Positions 1 to 7,244 are shown, counted from the stretch's first letter. The stretch is DNA of 8,164 nt from Bacteroidales bacterium (GCA_031287245.1 JAITTD010000173.1:1-8164); one strand, 5' to 3'. The notes: generated from the letters alone by a model not told the origin. Made by a program: numbers and translations.

Positions 1-199
1 CTTTTCTGCCCGATTTGGCTATTTGACGTAGCGCCATTGAGGCTTCTTCAAGTTTTACCTGCGTTTTTTGCAAATCAATGATATGGATTCCGTTGCGCTC
101 CATGAAAATATATGGCGCCATGTGCGGGTTCCATTTTCTTTTCAGGTGACCAAAGTGGCAACCTGCTTCTAATAACTGTTCTACACTAACTTTTGACAT
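1..199 (-). CDS. rpsB: 30S ribosomal protein S2 (partial, N-terminal part)
   Basis: S2 is a small-subunit ribosomal protein of the 30S head/body junction that helps dock S1-type mRNA-binding activity. The first 66 residues are visible. They start MSKVSVEQLLEAGCHFGH and continue with a KRKWNPHMAPYIFMERNG stretch and then HIIDLQKT, all hallmarks of bacterial S2. The frame runs off the left edge, so about three quarters of the protein is missing because of the window and not because of a mutation. The ATG at 199 is the natural start; S2 proteins begin just before the LLEAGxHFGH motif. It lies 124 bp downstream of rpsI on the same strand. The order rplM-rpsI-rpsB is the usual one in Bacteroidales, where tsf normally follows (outside the window). 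Family assignment is very secure. Confidence 0.97.
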   Translation of the reverse strand, partial: MSKVSVEQLLEAGCHFGHLKRKWNPHMAPYIFMERNGIHIIDLQKTQVKLEEASMALRQIAKSGRK

Positions 200-323
200 C
201 TATTTTTATTTTTTTTAAATTTGTTTACTTTCCTTTTACATTAACTTGTTTGATGCAACTCCGCAGTAGCATACCGTTGATGGTACGGTCTGAGGAATTT
301 GGATACTAAACCTCCCCAAAAAA
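200..323 (-). promoter_or_regulatory. rpsI-rpsB intergenic spacer, possible S2 leader
   Basis: This 124-bp spacer is long for an operon whose previous junction is only 3 bp. In the mRNA sense it holds a G-rich stretch just after the rpsI stop and a small inverted repeat (ACCGT, 7-nt loop, ACGGT) near its centre. An A-rich tract precedes the rpsB ATG. I find no TAnnTTTG promoter element on the minus strand here. It may be an S2 mRNA leader or simply an untranslated spacer. The hairpin is short, so a regulatory role is only inferred. Confidence 0.25.
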
Positions 324-710
324 TTAACGTTTGCTGAACTGGAAGCGTTTGCGAGCTTTCGGTCTGCCGGGCTTTTTACGTTCCACTTCGCGCGGGTCAC
401 GGGTCATGAAGCCTTCGGCTTTCAGTTTCGGCTTGTTGGTTGCGTCCAATTTCACGAAGGCTCGTGAAATGGCTAAACGCAATGCTTCTGCTTGCCCTTT
501 GATGCCGCCGCCGTTCAAATTGGCTTTGACGTCGTACTTACCGATCAATTCCAGTGTGTTAAACGGTTGTTCAACAATGTATTGAAGTGTTTCCAAAGGG
601 AAATATTCTTTCAGATCCTTATCATTTATGGTAACAGTACCTTTGCCTTCGCGCAGATAAACACGGGCTACGGCTGCTTTTCTTCTTCCTATCGCGTTGA
701 TGATGTCCAT
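324..710 (-). CDS. rpsI: 30S ribosomal protein S9
   Basis: S9 sits in the 30S head, and its extended C-terminal tail reaches the P-site tRNA. The protein is 128 residues, the length I recall for Bacteroidales S9. It starts MDIINAIGRRKAAVARVY (the GRRK-x-AVAR opening typical of S9). It has the GGGIKGQAEALRLAISRA segment around residues 67-84 and ends with the basic KPGRPKARKRFQFSKR tail; the terminal SKR is the part that contacts tRNA. The ATG at 710 is only 3 bp after the rplM stop, so both are read from one mRNA and probably coupled. L13 and S9 are paired in almost all bacteria. Nothing is unusual in the sequence. Confidence 0.98.
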   Translation of the reverse strand: MDIINAIGRRKAAVARVYLREGKGTVTINDKDLKEYFPLETLQYIVEQPFNTLELIGKYDVKANLNGGGIKGQAEALRLAISRAFVKLDATNKPKLKAEGFMTRDPREVERKKPGRPKARKRFQFSKR

Positions 711-713
711 GAA

Positions 714-1169
714 TTATTTAATAATATTAAGGTTGATTGCTTTGGGTTGTTGTGACTCATGAGGATGCTCGTTGCCGGCATAAACATGAAGGTTGCGGAA
801 AAGTGCTGCGCCCAACTTGTTTTTGGGCAACATTCCCTTCACTGCTATTTCCACTATTGCTACCGGCTTTCTGTGCAACATATTTTCGGCGGTAGTAAAG
901 CGTTGCCCCCCCGGATAACCGGTATGGCGAACGTATTCTTTTTTAGCTTGCTTGTTCCCTGTGAAACGGATTTTCTCCGCATTAATCACAATCACATTAT
1001 CGCCACAATCCACATGTGGCGTATAGTCGGGTTTATGCTTGCCTCTGAGCACAATGGCTATCCGCGCACACAAGCGTCCAACCACTTCGTTTTGGGCATC
1101 TACAACCACCCATTCCTTATTGACAGTGGCTTTATTTGCCGATACTGTCTTGTAGCTTAATGTATCCAC
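714..1169 (-). CDS. rplM: 50S ribosomal protein L13
   Basis: L13 is an early-assembling large-subunit protein that binds 23S rRNA; in E. coli it also represses its own rplM-rpsI mRNA. The 151-residue product carries KEWVVVDA and VGRLCARIA near the N-terminus, then PHVDCGDNVIVINA and the signature YVRHTGYPGGQR. AVKGMLPKNKLG follows, and the end is a Bacteroidales-type PKAINLN tail. The start codon is GTG at 1167-1169: the codon just before it in frame is TAA, no ATG lies upstream in frame, and the N-terminal MDTLSYKTVSANKATV matches what I recall of Bacteroidales L13. It is the first gene of the operon with rpsI and rpsB. The leader of about 65 nt carries a strong 5' hairpin. No Shine-Dalgarno sequence is seen, as is normal in this phylum. 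Confidence 0.97.
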   Translation of the reverse strand: MDTLSYKTVSANKATVNKEWVVVDAQNEVVGRLCARIAIVLRGKHKPDYTPHVDCGDNVIVINAEKIRFTGNKQAKKEYVRHTGYPGGQRFTTAENMLHRKPVAIVEIAVKGMLPKNKLGAALFRNLHVYAGNEHPHESQQPKAINLNIIK

Positions 1170-1211
1170 TTACAATATATTGACTTAATTATTTAATATA
1201 CAACATTATAT

Positions 1212-1234
1212 CGTATTCTTAACGCAAGAATACG
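1212..1234 (-). promoter_or_regulatory. 5' hairpin of the rplM mRNA leader
   Basis: CGTATTCTT (1212-1220) and AAGAATACG (1226-1234) form a perfect 9-bp inverted repeat with a 5-nt loop. Seen on the minus strand it begins about 6 bases downstream of the -7 element at 1240-1247, so the transcript would start in or at the edge of the stem. It could be an L13-binding autoregulatory leader, a 5' end-protecting hairpin, or an operator. There is no U-run after it, so it does not look like a terminator. The symmetry is seen directly; the function is inferred. Confidence 0.5.
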
Positions 1235-1239
1235 GGCAG

Positions 1240-1247
1240 CAAAGGTA
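1240..1247 (-). promoter_or_regulatory. Promoter -7 element of the rplM operon
   Basis: On the minus strand this reads TACCTTTG, a full match to the Bacteroidota -7 consensus TAnnTTTG. It lies 71 bp upstream of the rplM start codon and points the right way. I find no good -33 TTTG at the usual 19-21 bp spacing, so the call rests on the -7 element and its position. Confidence 0.65.
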
Positions 1248-1334
1248 CAACTTATTTTGAAATATACTACTTCTGAAAGAATTATTTTTCTGAAAATGTC
1301 ATTTATTTTTAGCCGTGTTTTTAAAAAATTCATT

Positions 1335-1342
1335 TACCTTTG
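1335..1342 (+). promoter_or_regulatory. Promoter -7 element of the rhamnosidase gene
   Basis: This is TACCTTTG again, on the plus strand, 34 bp before the ATG at 1377. A start of transcription near 1347-1350 would give a leader of roughly 28 nt. The upstream -33 region (around 1312-1318) has only a weak TGTTT-like match. The site supports choosing the start at 1377: a start at TTG 1257 or ATG 1296 would place the promoter inside the gene. Confidence 0.6.
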
Positions 1343-1353
1343 CAAATCTTTTT

Positions 1354-1386
1354 ATGTTCATAATCCTTACTTTTTTATGTTTTTAA
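1354..1386 (+). other. Tiny upstream ORF overlapping the rhamnosidase start
   Basis: An ATG at 1354 opens a 10-codon frame (MFIILTFLCF) that stops at TAA 1384-1386, in another frame and overlapping the first codons of the rhamnosidase gene (ATG 1377). It is the first ATG after the inferred transcription start. It could be a leader peptide coupled to the main gene, or chance in AT-rich DNA; such a short frame is weak evidence. Confidence 0.15.
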
Positions 1387-4088
1387 AAATCAAAAAATAT
1401 ATTTCCATTGTGTCAATGGCATTTTTATCTTTGTCACAGCTTGCCGCTTTTGAACCGGGCAATCTCCGCTGTGAATACCTGACTTGTCCTTTGGGGATAG
1501 ATGTTCCGGCACCGCGCCTGTCGTGGATTTTGGTTGATGACCGCTACGGTGCCCTGCAAACTGCCTATCGTTTGGTGGTAGGAACCGACTCTGCCGATGT
1601 TGCCGCCGGACATGGCTATGCTTGGGATACACGGGAAACCGCTTCCTGCGATATGTTGGCGGTTTATTCAGGCAATCCGCTCGAATCGTTTACCAAATAT
1701 TATTGGAGTGTCCGCATCTGGGACAAGGACGGTGCAGAATCCGCCCCCGTTGTCTCTTTTTTTGAAACGGGCATGATGGCTTTCGGCAAATGGAAAGGGA
1801 CGTGGATTAGCGACGGATACTCGCCGGGGCTGGGCAACGACAAGAACGTAAAACCTGCACCCTATTTCCGCAAGGAATTTACAGCGGCAAAGAAAATCAA
1901 GTCTGCACGCGCCTACATCGCCGTTGCCGGTTTGTATGAACTTTATATCAATGGTGAGCGGATAGGAGACCATCGTTTGGACCCTGCCATTACCAAATTC
2001 GACCGCCGTACACTATATGTCGTGTATGATGTGACGCGACAGTTACAAAACGGTAAAAATGCCATCGGCGTGCTTCTTGGCAACGGATGGTACAACCACC
2101 AGTCTATTAATATATGGTATTATCATTTGGTGCCTTGGCGCGATCGTCCCGCTTTTTGCATGGATTTACGCCTTACTTACGAAGACGGCACGGTGGAAAC
2201 CATTTCCAGCAACCAAAGTTGGAAAACCTCTTTAAGCCCGCTCGTGTTCAACAATATATTTACCGGCGAACACTATGATGCCCGACTGGAACAGCCCGGC
2301 TGGAACAAAGCCGGTTTCGACGATTCGCAGTGGAAAGACATCTTTGTCCGCACCGCACCGTCACAGCGTATTCTTTCGCAGCAGTTTCATCCCATCCGCA
2401 ATACGGAGGAAATTCCCGTCAAGACGTTGAAGAAGATAGATGACCGGACTTACCTGTTTGACTTGGGAAGAAACATCGCCGGCGTCAGCGAATTGCGGGT
2501 GCAGGGCGCAGCGGGAACGGAACTACGTCTGCTGCATGGCGAAACGCTGGGGGCTGACGGCTTGCCGAATATGGAACATCTGGCAAGTTTTCATCGCCCG
2601 GAAGATGATTCCGACCCTTTTGGCACCGATATTTTTACCCTTAGTGGCAAAGGCGAAGAATCCTTTATGTCGCGCTTCAACTACAAAGGATTTCAATACG
2701 TGAAAGTGACTGCCAGCGAGCCGATCACTCTTACAGAAGAATCGCTCACCGGATGGTTTATGCACACGGATGTGCCGCCTGTAGGGCATATTGAAACATC
2801 TAACCCCACCATCAACAAGATTTGGTGGGCAACCAACAATTCCTATTTGTCCAATCTGCAAGGCTACCCGACTGATTGCCCGCATCGCGAAAAAATGGGT
2901 TGGGGAGACGCTTATCTCATCAGCGAGACAGGGTTGTTCAATTTTGACGGAATTACCATTTACGAAAAATGGCTGGCTGACCACCGCGACGAGCAACAGC
3001 CCAACGGAATCTTCCCATCCAAGATTCCCAGCAGCGGCGACGGCTACACATGGGCTAACGGCATTGACTGGACAAGTTCCATCGCTGTCATTCCTTGGAA
3101 TATCTATATGTATTATGGTGACAGCCGCTTGTTAATTGCCTGTTATGAGCACATTCAACGCCTGGTGGACCATGTCACCGATTCCAGTCCCGACGGGCTT
3201 ACTTCATGGGGACTGGGCGACTGGGTTCCCTACAAATCCCGGGCATCGGTGGAATTGACTTCTTCCATCCACTATTACGTGGACGCGCAGATTCTGACGA
3301 AAACCGCCCGTTTGCTCGGCAACAAGAAGGACGAGAACAAATATGCCGCATTGTCCGCCAAAATTAAAGATGCCATCAACAACAAATATTTGGACAGGGA
3401 AACGGGCATTTATCGCGAAGGATTCCAGACAGGTTTGAGCATGGCGCTGTTTTGGGGTGTTGTTCCCGACGACATGAAGGCAAAAGTGGCGTCCTCTCTG
3501 GTTAAGATGGTGAAAGCCAACAATTATCATCTTGACGTGGGCGAATTGGGGTGTAAAAGTCTTCTCAATGCCCTGAGTGAAAATGATTACGGCGACATTG
3601 CCTATCGGGTTGCTTCGCAGGAAACTGTTCCTTCGTGGGGGTATTGGATAGTCAACGGCGCTACCACGCTCTATGAAGACTGGACGAGTGCCGCAGTCAA
3701 CAATCATGCCGGCTCACTCAACCATGTCCTGTTCGGCGAAATCAGTGAGTGGTTCTATAAAGCGCTGGGTGGTATTCATCCCGATCCCGAAAAGCCCGGA
3801 TTCAAGAATATCCTGCTGCAACCCAACTTCGTTGCCGGATTGAATTATTCCAAAGTGTCCTATGACTCACCCCGCGGATTGATTGAGTCAAATTGGGAAC
3901 GGAAAGGCAGTACTGTTATCTATCAAGTGACTGTCCCTGCCAATGCCACCGCCACGCTGACACTCCCCAGCAAAATGCAGGTAAAAAAGGCAGAAGTCAG
4001 CGCCCAAGGCGTGGTAAACCTTACCAAGAAGGAGAACGGCTACCATTTGCCTGCCGGACAATATGTTTTCACCATTGGTCAAAAATAA
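1377..4088 (+). CDS. Secreted GH78 alpha-L-rhamnosidase
   Basis: This inverting glycosidase removes terminal alpha-L-rhamnose from plant or microbial glycans or flavonoid glycosides. From the ATG at 1377 it has 903 residues. Residues 1-24 form a signal peptide (basic MFLKIKK, hydrophobic core, cut near LAA/FEP) with no lipobox Cys, so it is probably periplasmic or exported. An N-terminal beta domain (GNLRCEYL...PRLSW) spans about 25-135, the Bac_rhamnosid_N-like carbohydrate-binding domain about 140-340, and a second beta domain about 345-455. The (alpha/alpha)6 catalytic domain covers about 465-795 and a C-terminal beta domain 800-903. The likely general acid is Glu505 in DCPHREKMGWGD (with Asp500 and Asp511), and the likely base is Glu767 in TTLYEDW. 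The start was chosen from the promoter and signal peptide; TTG 1257 would add 40 odd residues. No SusC/SusD gene or second glycosidase is beside it. The exact substrate is unknown. Confidence 0.93.
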   Translation: MFLKIKKYISIVSMAFLSLSQLAAFEPGNLRCEYLTCPLGIDVPAPRLSWILVDDRYGALQTAYRLVVGTDSADVAAGHGYAWDTRETASCDMLAVYSGNPLESFTKYYWSVRIWDKDGAESAPVVSFFETGMMAFGKWKGTWISDGYSPGLGNDKNVKPAPYFRKEFTAAKKIKSARAYIAVAGLYELYINGERIGDHRLDPAITKFDRRTLYVVYDVTRQLQNGKNAIGVLLGNGWYNHQSINIWYYHLVPWRDRPAFCMDLRLTYEDGTVETISSNQSWKTSLSPLVFNNIFTGEHYDARLEQPGWNKAGFDDSQWKDIFVRTAPSQRILSQQFHPIRNTEEIPVKTLKKIDDRTYLFDLGRNIAGVSELRVQGAAGTELRLLHGETLGADGLPNMEHLASFHRPEDDSDPFGTDIFTLSGKGEESFMSRFNYKGFQYVKVTASEPITLTEESLTGWFMHTDVPPVGHIETSNPTINKIWWATNNSYLSNLQGYPTDCPHREKMGWGDAYLISETGLFNFDGITIYEKWLADHRDEQQPNGIFPSKIPSSGDGYTWANGIDWTSSIAVIPWNIYMYYGDSRLLIACYEHIQRLVDHVTDSSPDGLTSWGLGDWVPYKSRASVELTSSIHYYVDAQILTKTARLLGNKKDENKYAALSAKIKDAINNKYLDRETGIYREGFQTGLSMALFWGVVPDDMKAKVASSLVKMVKANNYHLDVGELGCKSLLNALSENDYGDIAYRVASQETVPSWGYWIVNGATTLYEDWTSAAVNNHAGSLNHVLFGEISEWFYKALGGIHPDPEKPGFKNILLQPNFVAGLNYSKVSYDSPRGLIESNWERKGSTVIYQVTVPANATATLTLPSKMQVKKAEVSAQGVVNLTKKENGYHLPAGQYVFTIGQK

Positions 4089-4103
4089 GGAAGGGGAACG
4101 AAA

Positions 4104-5732
4104 TCAATCCAACCATGTCATATTTTCCTCCATCTGGGTAAAAACTTCCAGCAGAATAGGTTTGTCGCTTGCTGTACCGGTCAGAATGGGTATCCGGCGC
4201 TGCAATTCTTCCTCGTTGTTTGCCCTCAGGTAGGTGAAACCGGTGGCTTCTGCCCATGCTTGCGCTGTGGTACTGTGCCGTGCCATAGTGTATTGTGCCG
4301 TGGGGCAGGAATGGTCAAAGTGGGGCAGGGTGCAGAATATTTCGCCGCCGCCGTTGTTGTTGAGCAGTATCCGCAAATTGCCGGTTATTTGCCGGTTCCA
4401 CAAGCCATTCATATCGTAGAAAAAGGCTAAATCTCCTGTCAGCAGGAAGGTGAGGCGGTGGCTTGCCGCGGCATATCCGGCAGCGGTGGACAGGCAACCG
4501 TCGATGCCGCTTGTTCCGCGGTTGGAAAACGTATGAATAGTCGCTTTCAGCGGAAAAAATTGAGCGAAACGTACCGATGAACTGTTTGCCAGATGCAGCG
4601 CACAACCGTCAGGCAGCGCCTCCATCAGCGCTTTCACCGCAGCAAGATCGGAATAGTCGGGCTGCGGAACGGGAATGGCATCCGATTGGTGCTTCCAAAG
4701 TGACGAAAAGGGGCTATACGGCGTAGCCAAGCCGGTGTCTGAGCGGACGAGCGTTTCCAGAAAGTTCAATGCGCCGGTTTCAATCACGTCCGTCAGGTGG
4801 CGGTACAGGTCGGCGACGTCGCCCGTGACATTTACCAACCAATGTTCCTTCGGCGGATGTGCCCGTAGAAACTGTTTTACCCGTTTGGAAACAACGTGTC
4901 CACCCACGCTTATCAGCAGGTCGGGAGCATATTGTGACTGTTCTTCGCAGGTCAGAGCGCCCAACAGCGCGTCGAAATTCCATACAAACCACGGTGAATG
5001 AAGGTTGGAAGGGTGTTCCGTCAGCACTACGCAACCGTATTTTTCCGCCATGGTTTCCAGCGTCTCCTTCAATCCGTTGTTCGGCGGCAGTTGCCCTGCA
5101 ATAATCATCCGTTTGGCAAATGTTGGTAAGCGTTTGGCGCATGAGGAAGCCTCTATGTGGCGATTTATCTTGCGAACTGTGGGTAATTCTGTTTCCGAAT
5201 ATTCAAACAAAGGTTCCGACAAGGGCAGGTTGATATGAACCGGTCCCTTTCCGTGATGGTCTTTTTCCAGCAAAGCTTCATTGATGAGGCGATTGCAGTA
5301 CCATTCATCATCGGGCGTTGATATTTCGGGAAGTTGTACGAATTTTCGCACCAATGCCCCGAACACGCCGCGCTGTGGGATCACCTGATTGTCCATTTGT
5401 CCCAGCAACGATTCAGGACGGTCTGCCGTAATCACCACCAAGGGCAACTGCCTGTAAAAGGCTTCGGCAACAGCAGAGGCATAATTGAGCACCGCCGTGC
5501 CCGAAGTGCAGCAAATAGCCACCGATTCGCCGGTGGAATCTATGATGCCAAGCGCATAAAAAGCGGCGCTCCGCTCGTCCACCACCGAATGGCAGATGAA
5601 AAAGGGATGTGCGGCGAAAGTGTGGGCAAGCGGTACATTCCGTGCGCCCGACGACAACACGATGTGCCTGACGCCGAACGTTTGCAGCAAAGCCACTAAT
5701 TGCAATACATTTTTCTTATTGGAATACATCAT
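4104..5732 (-). CDS. menD: SEPHCHC synthase MenD, menaquinone biosynthesis
   Basis: MenD is a thiamine diphosphate and Mg-dependent cytosolic enzyme. It joins 2-oxoglutarate (losing CO2) to isochorismate, giving 2-succinyl-5-enolpyruvyl-6-hydroxy-3-cyclohexene-1-carboxylate. The 542-residue protein has the usual length. Visible are SSGARNVPL (27-35), the cofactor-activating Glu53 in DERSAAF, CTSGTAVLNYASAVAEA, ITADRPE, SNRGTSGIDG (403-412), and the ThDP motif GDL (433) ending in NNN (458-460). Arg31 and Glu53 sit close to E. coli Arg33 and Glu55 as I recall them. The start is ATG 5732, which overlaps the menF stop as ATGA; a second ATG follows at once. A longer frame up to 5987 exists but would lie inside menF and is rejected. 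The SPGSR motif of relatives reads SSGAR here. It is last in its operon and ends 15 bp from the convergent rhamnosidase gene. Confidence 0.95.
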   Translation of the reverse strand: MMYSNKKNVLQLVALLQTFGVRHIVLSSGARNVPLAHTFAAHPFFICHSVVDERSAAFYALGIIDSTGESVAICCTSGTAVLNYASAVAEAFYRQLPLVVITADRPESLLGQMDNQVIPQRGVFGALVRKFVQLPEISTPDDEWYCNRLINEALLEKDHHGKGPVHINLPLSEPLFEYSETELPTVRKINRHIEASSCAKRLPTFAKRMIIAGQLPPNNGLKETLETMAEKYGCVVLTEHPSNLHSPWFVWNFDALLGALTCEEQSQYAPDLLISVGGHVVSKRVKQFLRAHPPKEHWLVNVTGDVADLYRHLTDVIETGALNFLETLVRSDTGLATPYSPFSSLWKHQSDAIPVPQPDYSDLAAVKALMEALPDGCALHLANSSSVRFAQFFPLKATIHTFSNRGTSGIDGCLSTAAGYAAASHRLTFLLTGDLAFFYDMNGLWNRQITGNLRILLNNNGGGEIFCTLPHFDHSCPTAQYTMARHSTTAQAWAEATGFTYLRANNEEELQRRIPILTGTASDKPILLEVFTQMEENMTWLD

Positions 5733-6772
5733 CCGATGAGTTTTAGCATGGTCTGTAACTTGTCTTCCGTTTCCTTCCATTCCTCGTTGAGGGAGGAGGA
5801 GGGCAGCAAACCGCCTCCGGCATACAGGCTCAGCAATTGCTGTCCGATGTGCATACAACGCAGATTGACGTACAAATCGGTGTTGCCTGTGGGATGCAAC
5901 CTTCCTGTAAAGCCTGAATAATAACGGCGGTCGTAGCCTTCTTCTTTCAGGATGAACTGACAGGCAGCCTCTTTGGGCAAGCCGCATACGGCAGGCGTAG
6001 GATGCAAGCGTTTCAGCAGGTCGCCGAGATGGCTCACTGCGGACAGCGAGAAATGGAAATCACTCCGCAAATGGGACAGTTCTCCCGCCCTGACTGCGTG
6101 AGGCGCTTCTTCCGAAAACAGGATGCCGTGGGCTGTCAGTTGTTGTTTGACATACATCGCCACTAAATGTTGCTCTTCCTTGTTTTTATTGTCCCATTTG
6201 GCAGGCAGTTCGCCGTTGCACAAGGGTTGGGTTCCGGCAAGCGCCACAGTGCGCCATTGATTGCCACTTCCCGACAGCAGAATTTCAGGCGTACTGCCCA
6301 ACCACGTTCCCGTGACGGGGGTGTGGCAAAGATATACATACGAGTATCGATATCGCCGACAAGCGGTAAAAAACGCCTGGTCGGGCGAAAATTCGGGGTT
6401 TCTGTTCACGCATATCTGTCGCGAAAGCACTAATTTATCCAAACGCTTTTCCTGCAAGGCTTTTTTGAAAACCGAGAAACGGCTCTCGTATTCTGTCTTC
6501 GATTGCTGATATTCGGGATGGTGGGACGTCTCGTTGGCGGCAGATTCGGGAATGGGCAGAAGCGCTTCCCTGTCAGGGCGAATCATGACCAAAGGATGTT
6601 CGTTGGTGATGTGGTAAGGCGCCATCACATATCCCTGCTGCCCGTTTAATTGGCTGATGTCTTGCAAAATGAACGGCGATGGGTCGTTTTGCTTCAGGAT
6701 ATGCGCCGTCTCTTCGCCGGGAATGCGGTAAGCAGCAAAAATATCGCCCTGTCGGATAAGCGTATCTATCAT
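5729..6772 (-). CDS. menF: Isochorismate synthase MenF
   Basis: This enzyme isomerises chorismate to isochorismate, the first committed step of menaquinone synthesis, in the cytosol with Mg. The product is 347 residues, shorter at the N-terminus than E. coli MenF but normal for a Bacteroidales type. The chorismate-binding fold is clear: DKLVLSR with the probable base Lys113, STPEILL with the probable acid Glu163 (50 residues apart, the same spacing as Lys190 and Glu240 of E. coli MenF), then LAGTQP and HLRSDF. HPTPAVCGLPKEAA lies at 257-270, YYSGFTG at 284-290, and GGGLLPSSSLNEEWKETEDK near the end carries metal-binding Glu. Its ATG overlaps the thioesterase stop (ATGA), and its stop overlaps the menD start (ATGA), so translation is probably coupled. 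Salicylate or siderophore use is unlikely given menD next door. Confidence 0.95.
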   Translation of the reverse strand: MIDTLIRQGDIFAAYRIPGEETAHILKQNDPSPFILQDISQLNGQQGYVMAPYHITNEHPLVMIRPDREALLPIPESAANETSHHPEYQQSKTEYESRFSVFKKALQEKRLDKLVLSRQICVNRNPEFSPDQAFFTACRRYRYSYVYLCHTPVTGTWLGSTPEILLSGSGNQWRTVALAGTQPLCNGELPAKWDNKNKEEQHLVAMYVKQQLTAHGILFSEEAPHAVRAGELSHLRSDFHFSLSAVSHLGDLLKRLHPTPAVCGLPKEAACQFILKEEGYDRRYYSGFTGRLHPTGNTDLYVNLRCMHIGQQLLSLYAGGGLLPSSSLNEEWKETEDKLQTMLKLIG

Positions 6773-7182
6773 TTCTTTTTCAGCACATTATTGACCACTC
6801 GCGCAGTGGATACCACCCGTCCGTCGGTTCGGAAAATGTCCACATTCCACACGTGCATAGTTTTTCCGTGGTGGATGATGGTACCTACGGCTCGCACAAT
6901 GTCGCCGTCCGGTGCGGGCGCTACGTGGTTTCCGCTCACCTGCGTCCCTACAATGGTTTCATCCGGTTGGCAAGCGATCAACGAGCCGACACCGGCAACC
7001 GTTTCCGCCAGCGCCAACGACGCCCCGCCGTGCAATATACCCGCCCCCTGCCGTGTACGCGCATCCACCGGCATGGTGATTTCCACTCGGTTTTCGGAAG
7101 CAGAAATGACCTCCATGCCCAGATTTTCTTGCAGGCTATTCTTCCAACGAAAGCAAATTTCTTTTCTGACCTCTTCTTTCAT
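6769..7182 (-). CDS. menI: Hotdog-fold acyl-CoA thioesterase, candidate DHNA-CoA hydrolase
   Basis: This 137-residue PaaI/YdiI-type hotdog thioesterase hydrolyses an aromatic or acyl-CoA thioester. Beside menF and menD the likely substrate is 1,4-dihydroxy-2-naphthoyl-CoA, releasing DHNA for prenylation. The signature GILHGGASLALAET lies at residues 48-61, with His51-Gly-Gly and the probable catalytic Glu60 (compare Glu63 of E. coli YdiI/MenI). VSGNHVAPA follows around 82-90, the later beta strand typical of this family. The ATG at 7182 is the only sensible start. The stop overlaps the menF ATG by 4 bp, so it leads the three-gene block. The family is sure. The menI role comes from context, and a general phenylacetyl-CoA or housekeeping thioesterase remains possible. 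Confidence 0.85.
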   Translation of the reverse strand: MKEEVRKEICFRWKNSLQENLGMEVISASENRVEITMPVDARTRQGAGILHGGASLALAETVAGVGSLIACQPDETIVGTQVSGNHVAPAPDGDIVRAVGTIIHHGKTMHVWNVDIFRTDGRVVSTARVVNNVLKKK

Positions 7183-7186
7183 CGTG

Positions 7187-7194
7187 CAAAGTAA
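7187..7194 (-). promoter_or_regulatory. Possible -7 element of the men operon
   Basis: On the minus strand this reads TTACTTTG, one mismatch from TAnnTTTG, followed by CACG and then the thioesterase ATG. If used, transcription would begin within a few bases of the start codon and give a leaderless or nearly leaderless mRNA. No good -33 element is seen at the usual spacing. Read-through from the HxlR gene 86 bp upstream is the alternative. Confidence 0.3.
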
Positions 7195-7220
7195 GCATTT
7201 TCTTTTGAAATAATAAAAAT

Positions 7221-7241
7221 CAATTACGAATTACGAATACC
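7221..7241. repeat. Heptamer words AATTAC/GAATTAC
   Basis: Three successive 7-base words (CAATTAC, GAATTAC, GAATACC) lie between the thioesterase gene and the HxlR gene. The same word family recurs at 7913-7940, about 690 bp away on the other side of the HxlR gene. Confidence 0.6.
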
Positions 7242-7244
7242 ATC

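Noticed and set aside
1257..1376. Upstream TTG start for the rhamnosidase
   Set aside because: The added 40 residues precede a good signal peptide and contain the -7 promoter element; ATG 1377 fits both the promoter and the signal peptide.
2523..2996. Long minus-strand frames inside the rhamnosidase gene (also 1668-1973 and 3204-3707)
   Set aside because: They are shadows of the GH78 coding frame, with no recognisable domain.
5733..5987. N-terminal extension of the menD frame to an ATG at 5987
   Set aside because: It would overlap menF by 259 bp, and its Arg-rich translation is unlike MenD. The MenD family start matches MMYSNKKNVLQL at 5732, at an ATGA overlap.
6650..7213. 187-codon plus-strand frame opposite menF and the thioesterase
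   Set aside because: The composition is that of antisense to two clear genes, with no family resemblance and no promoter.
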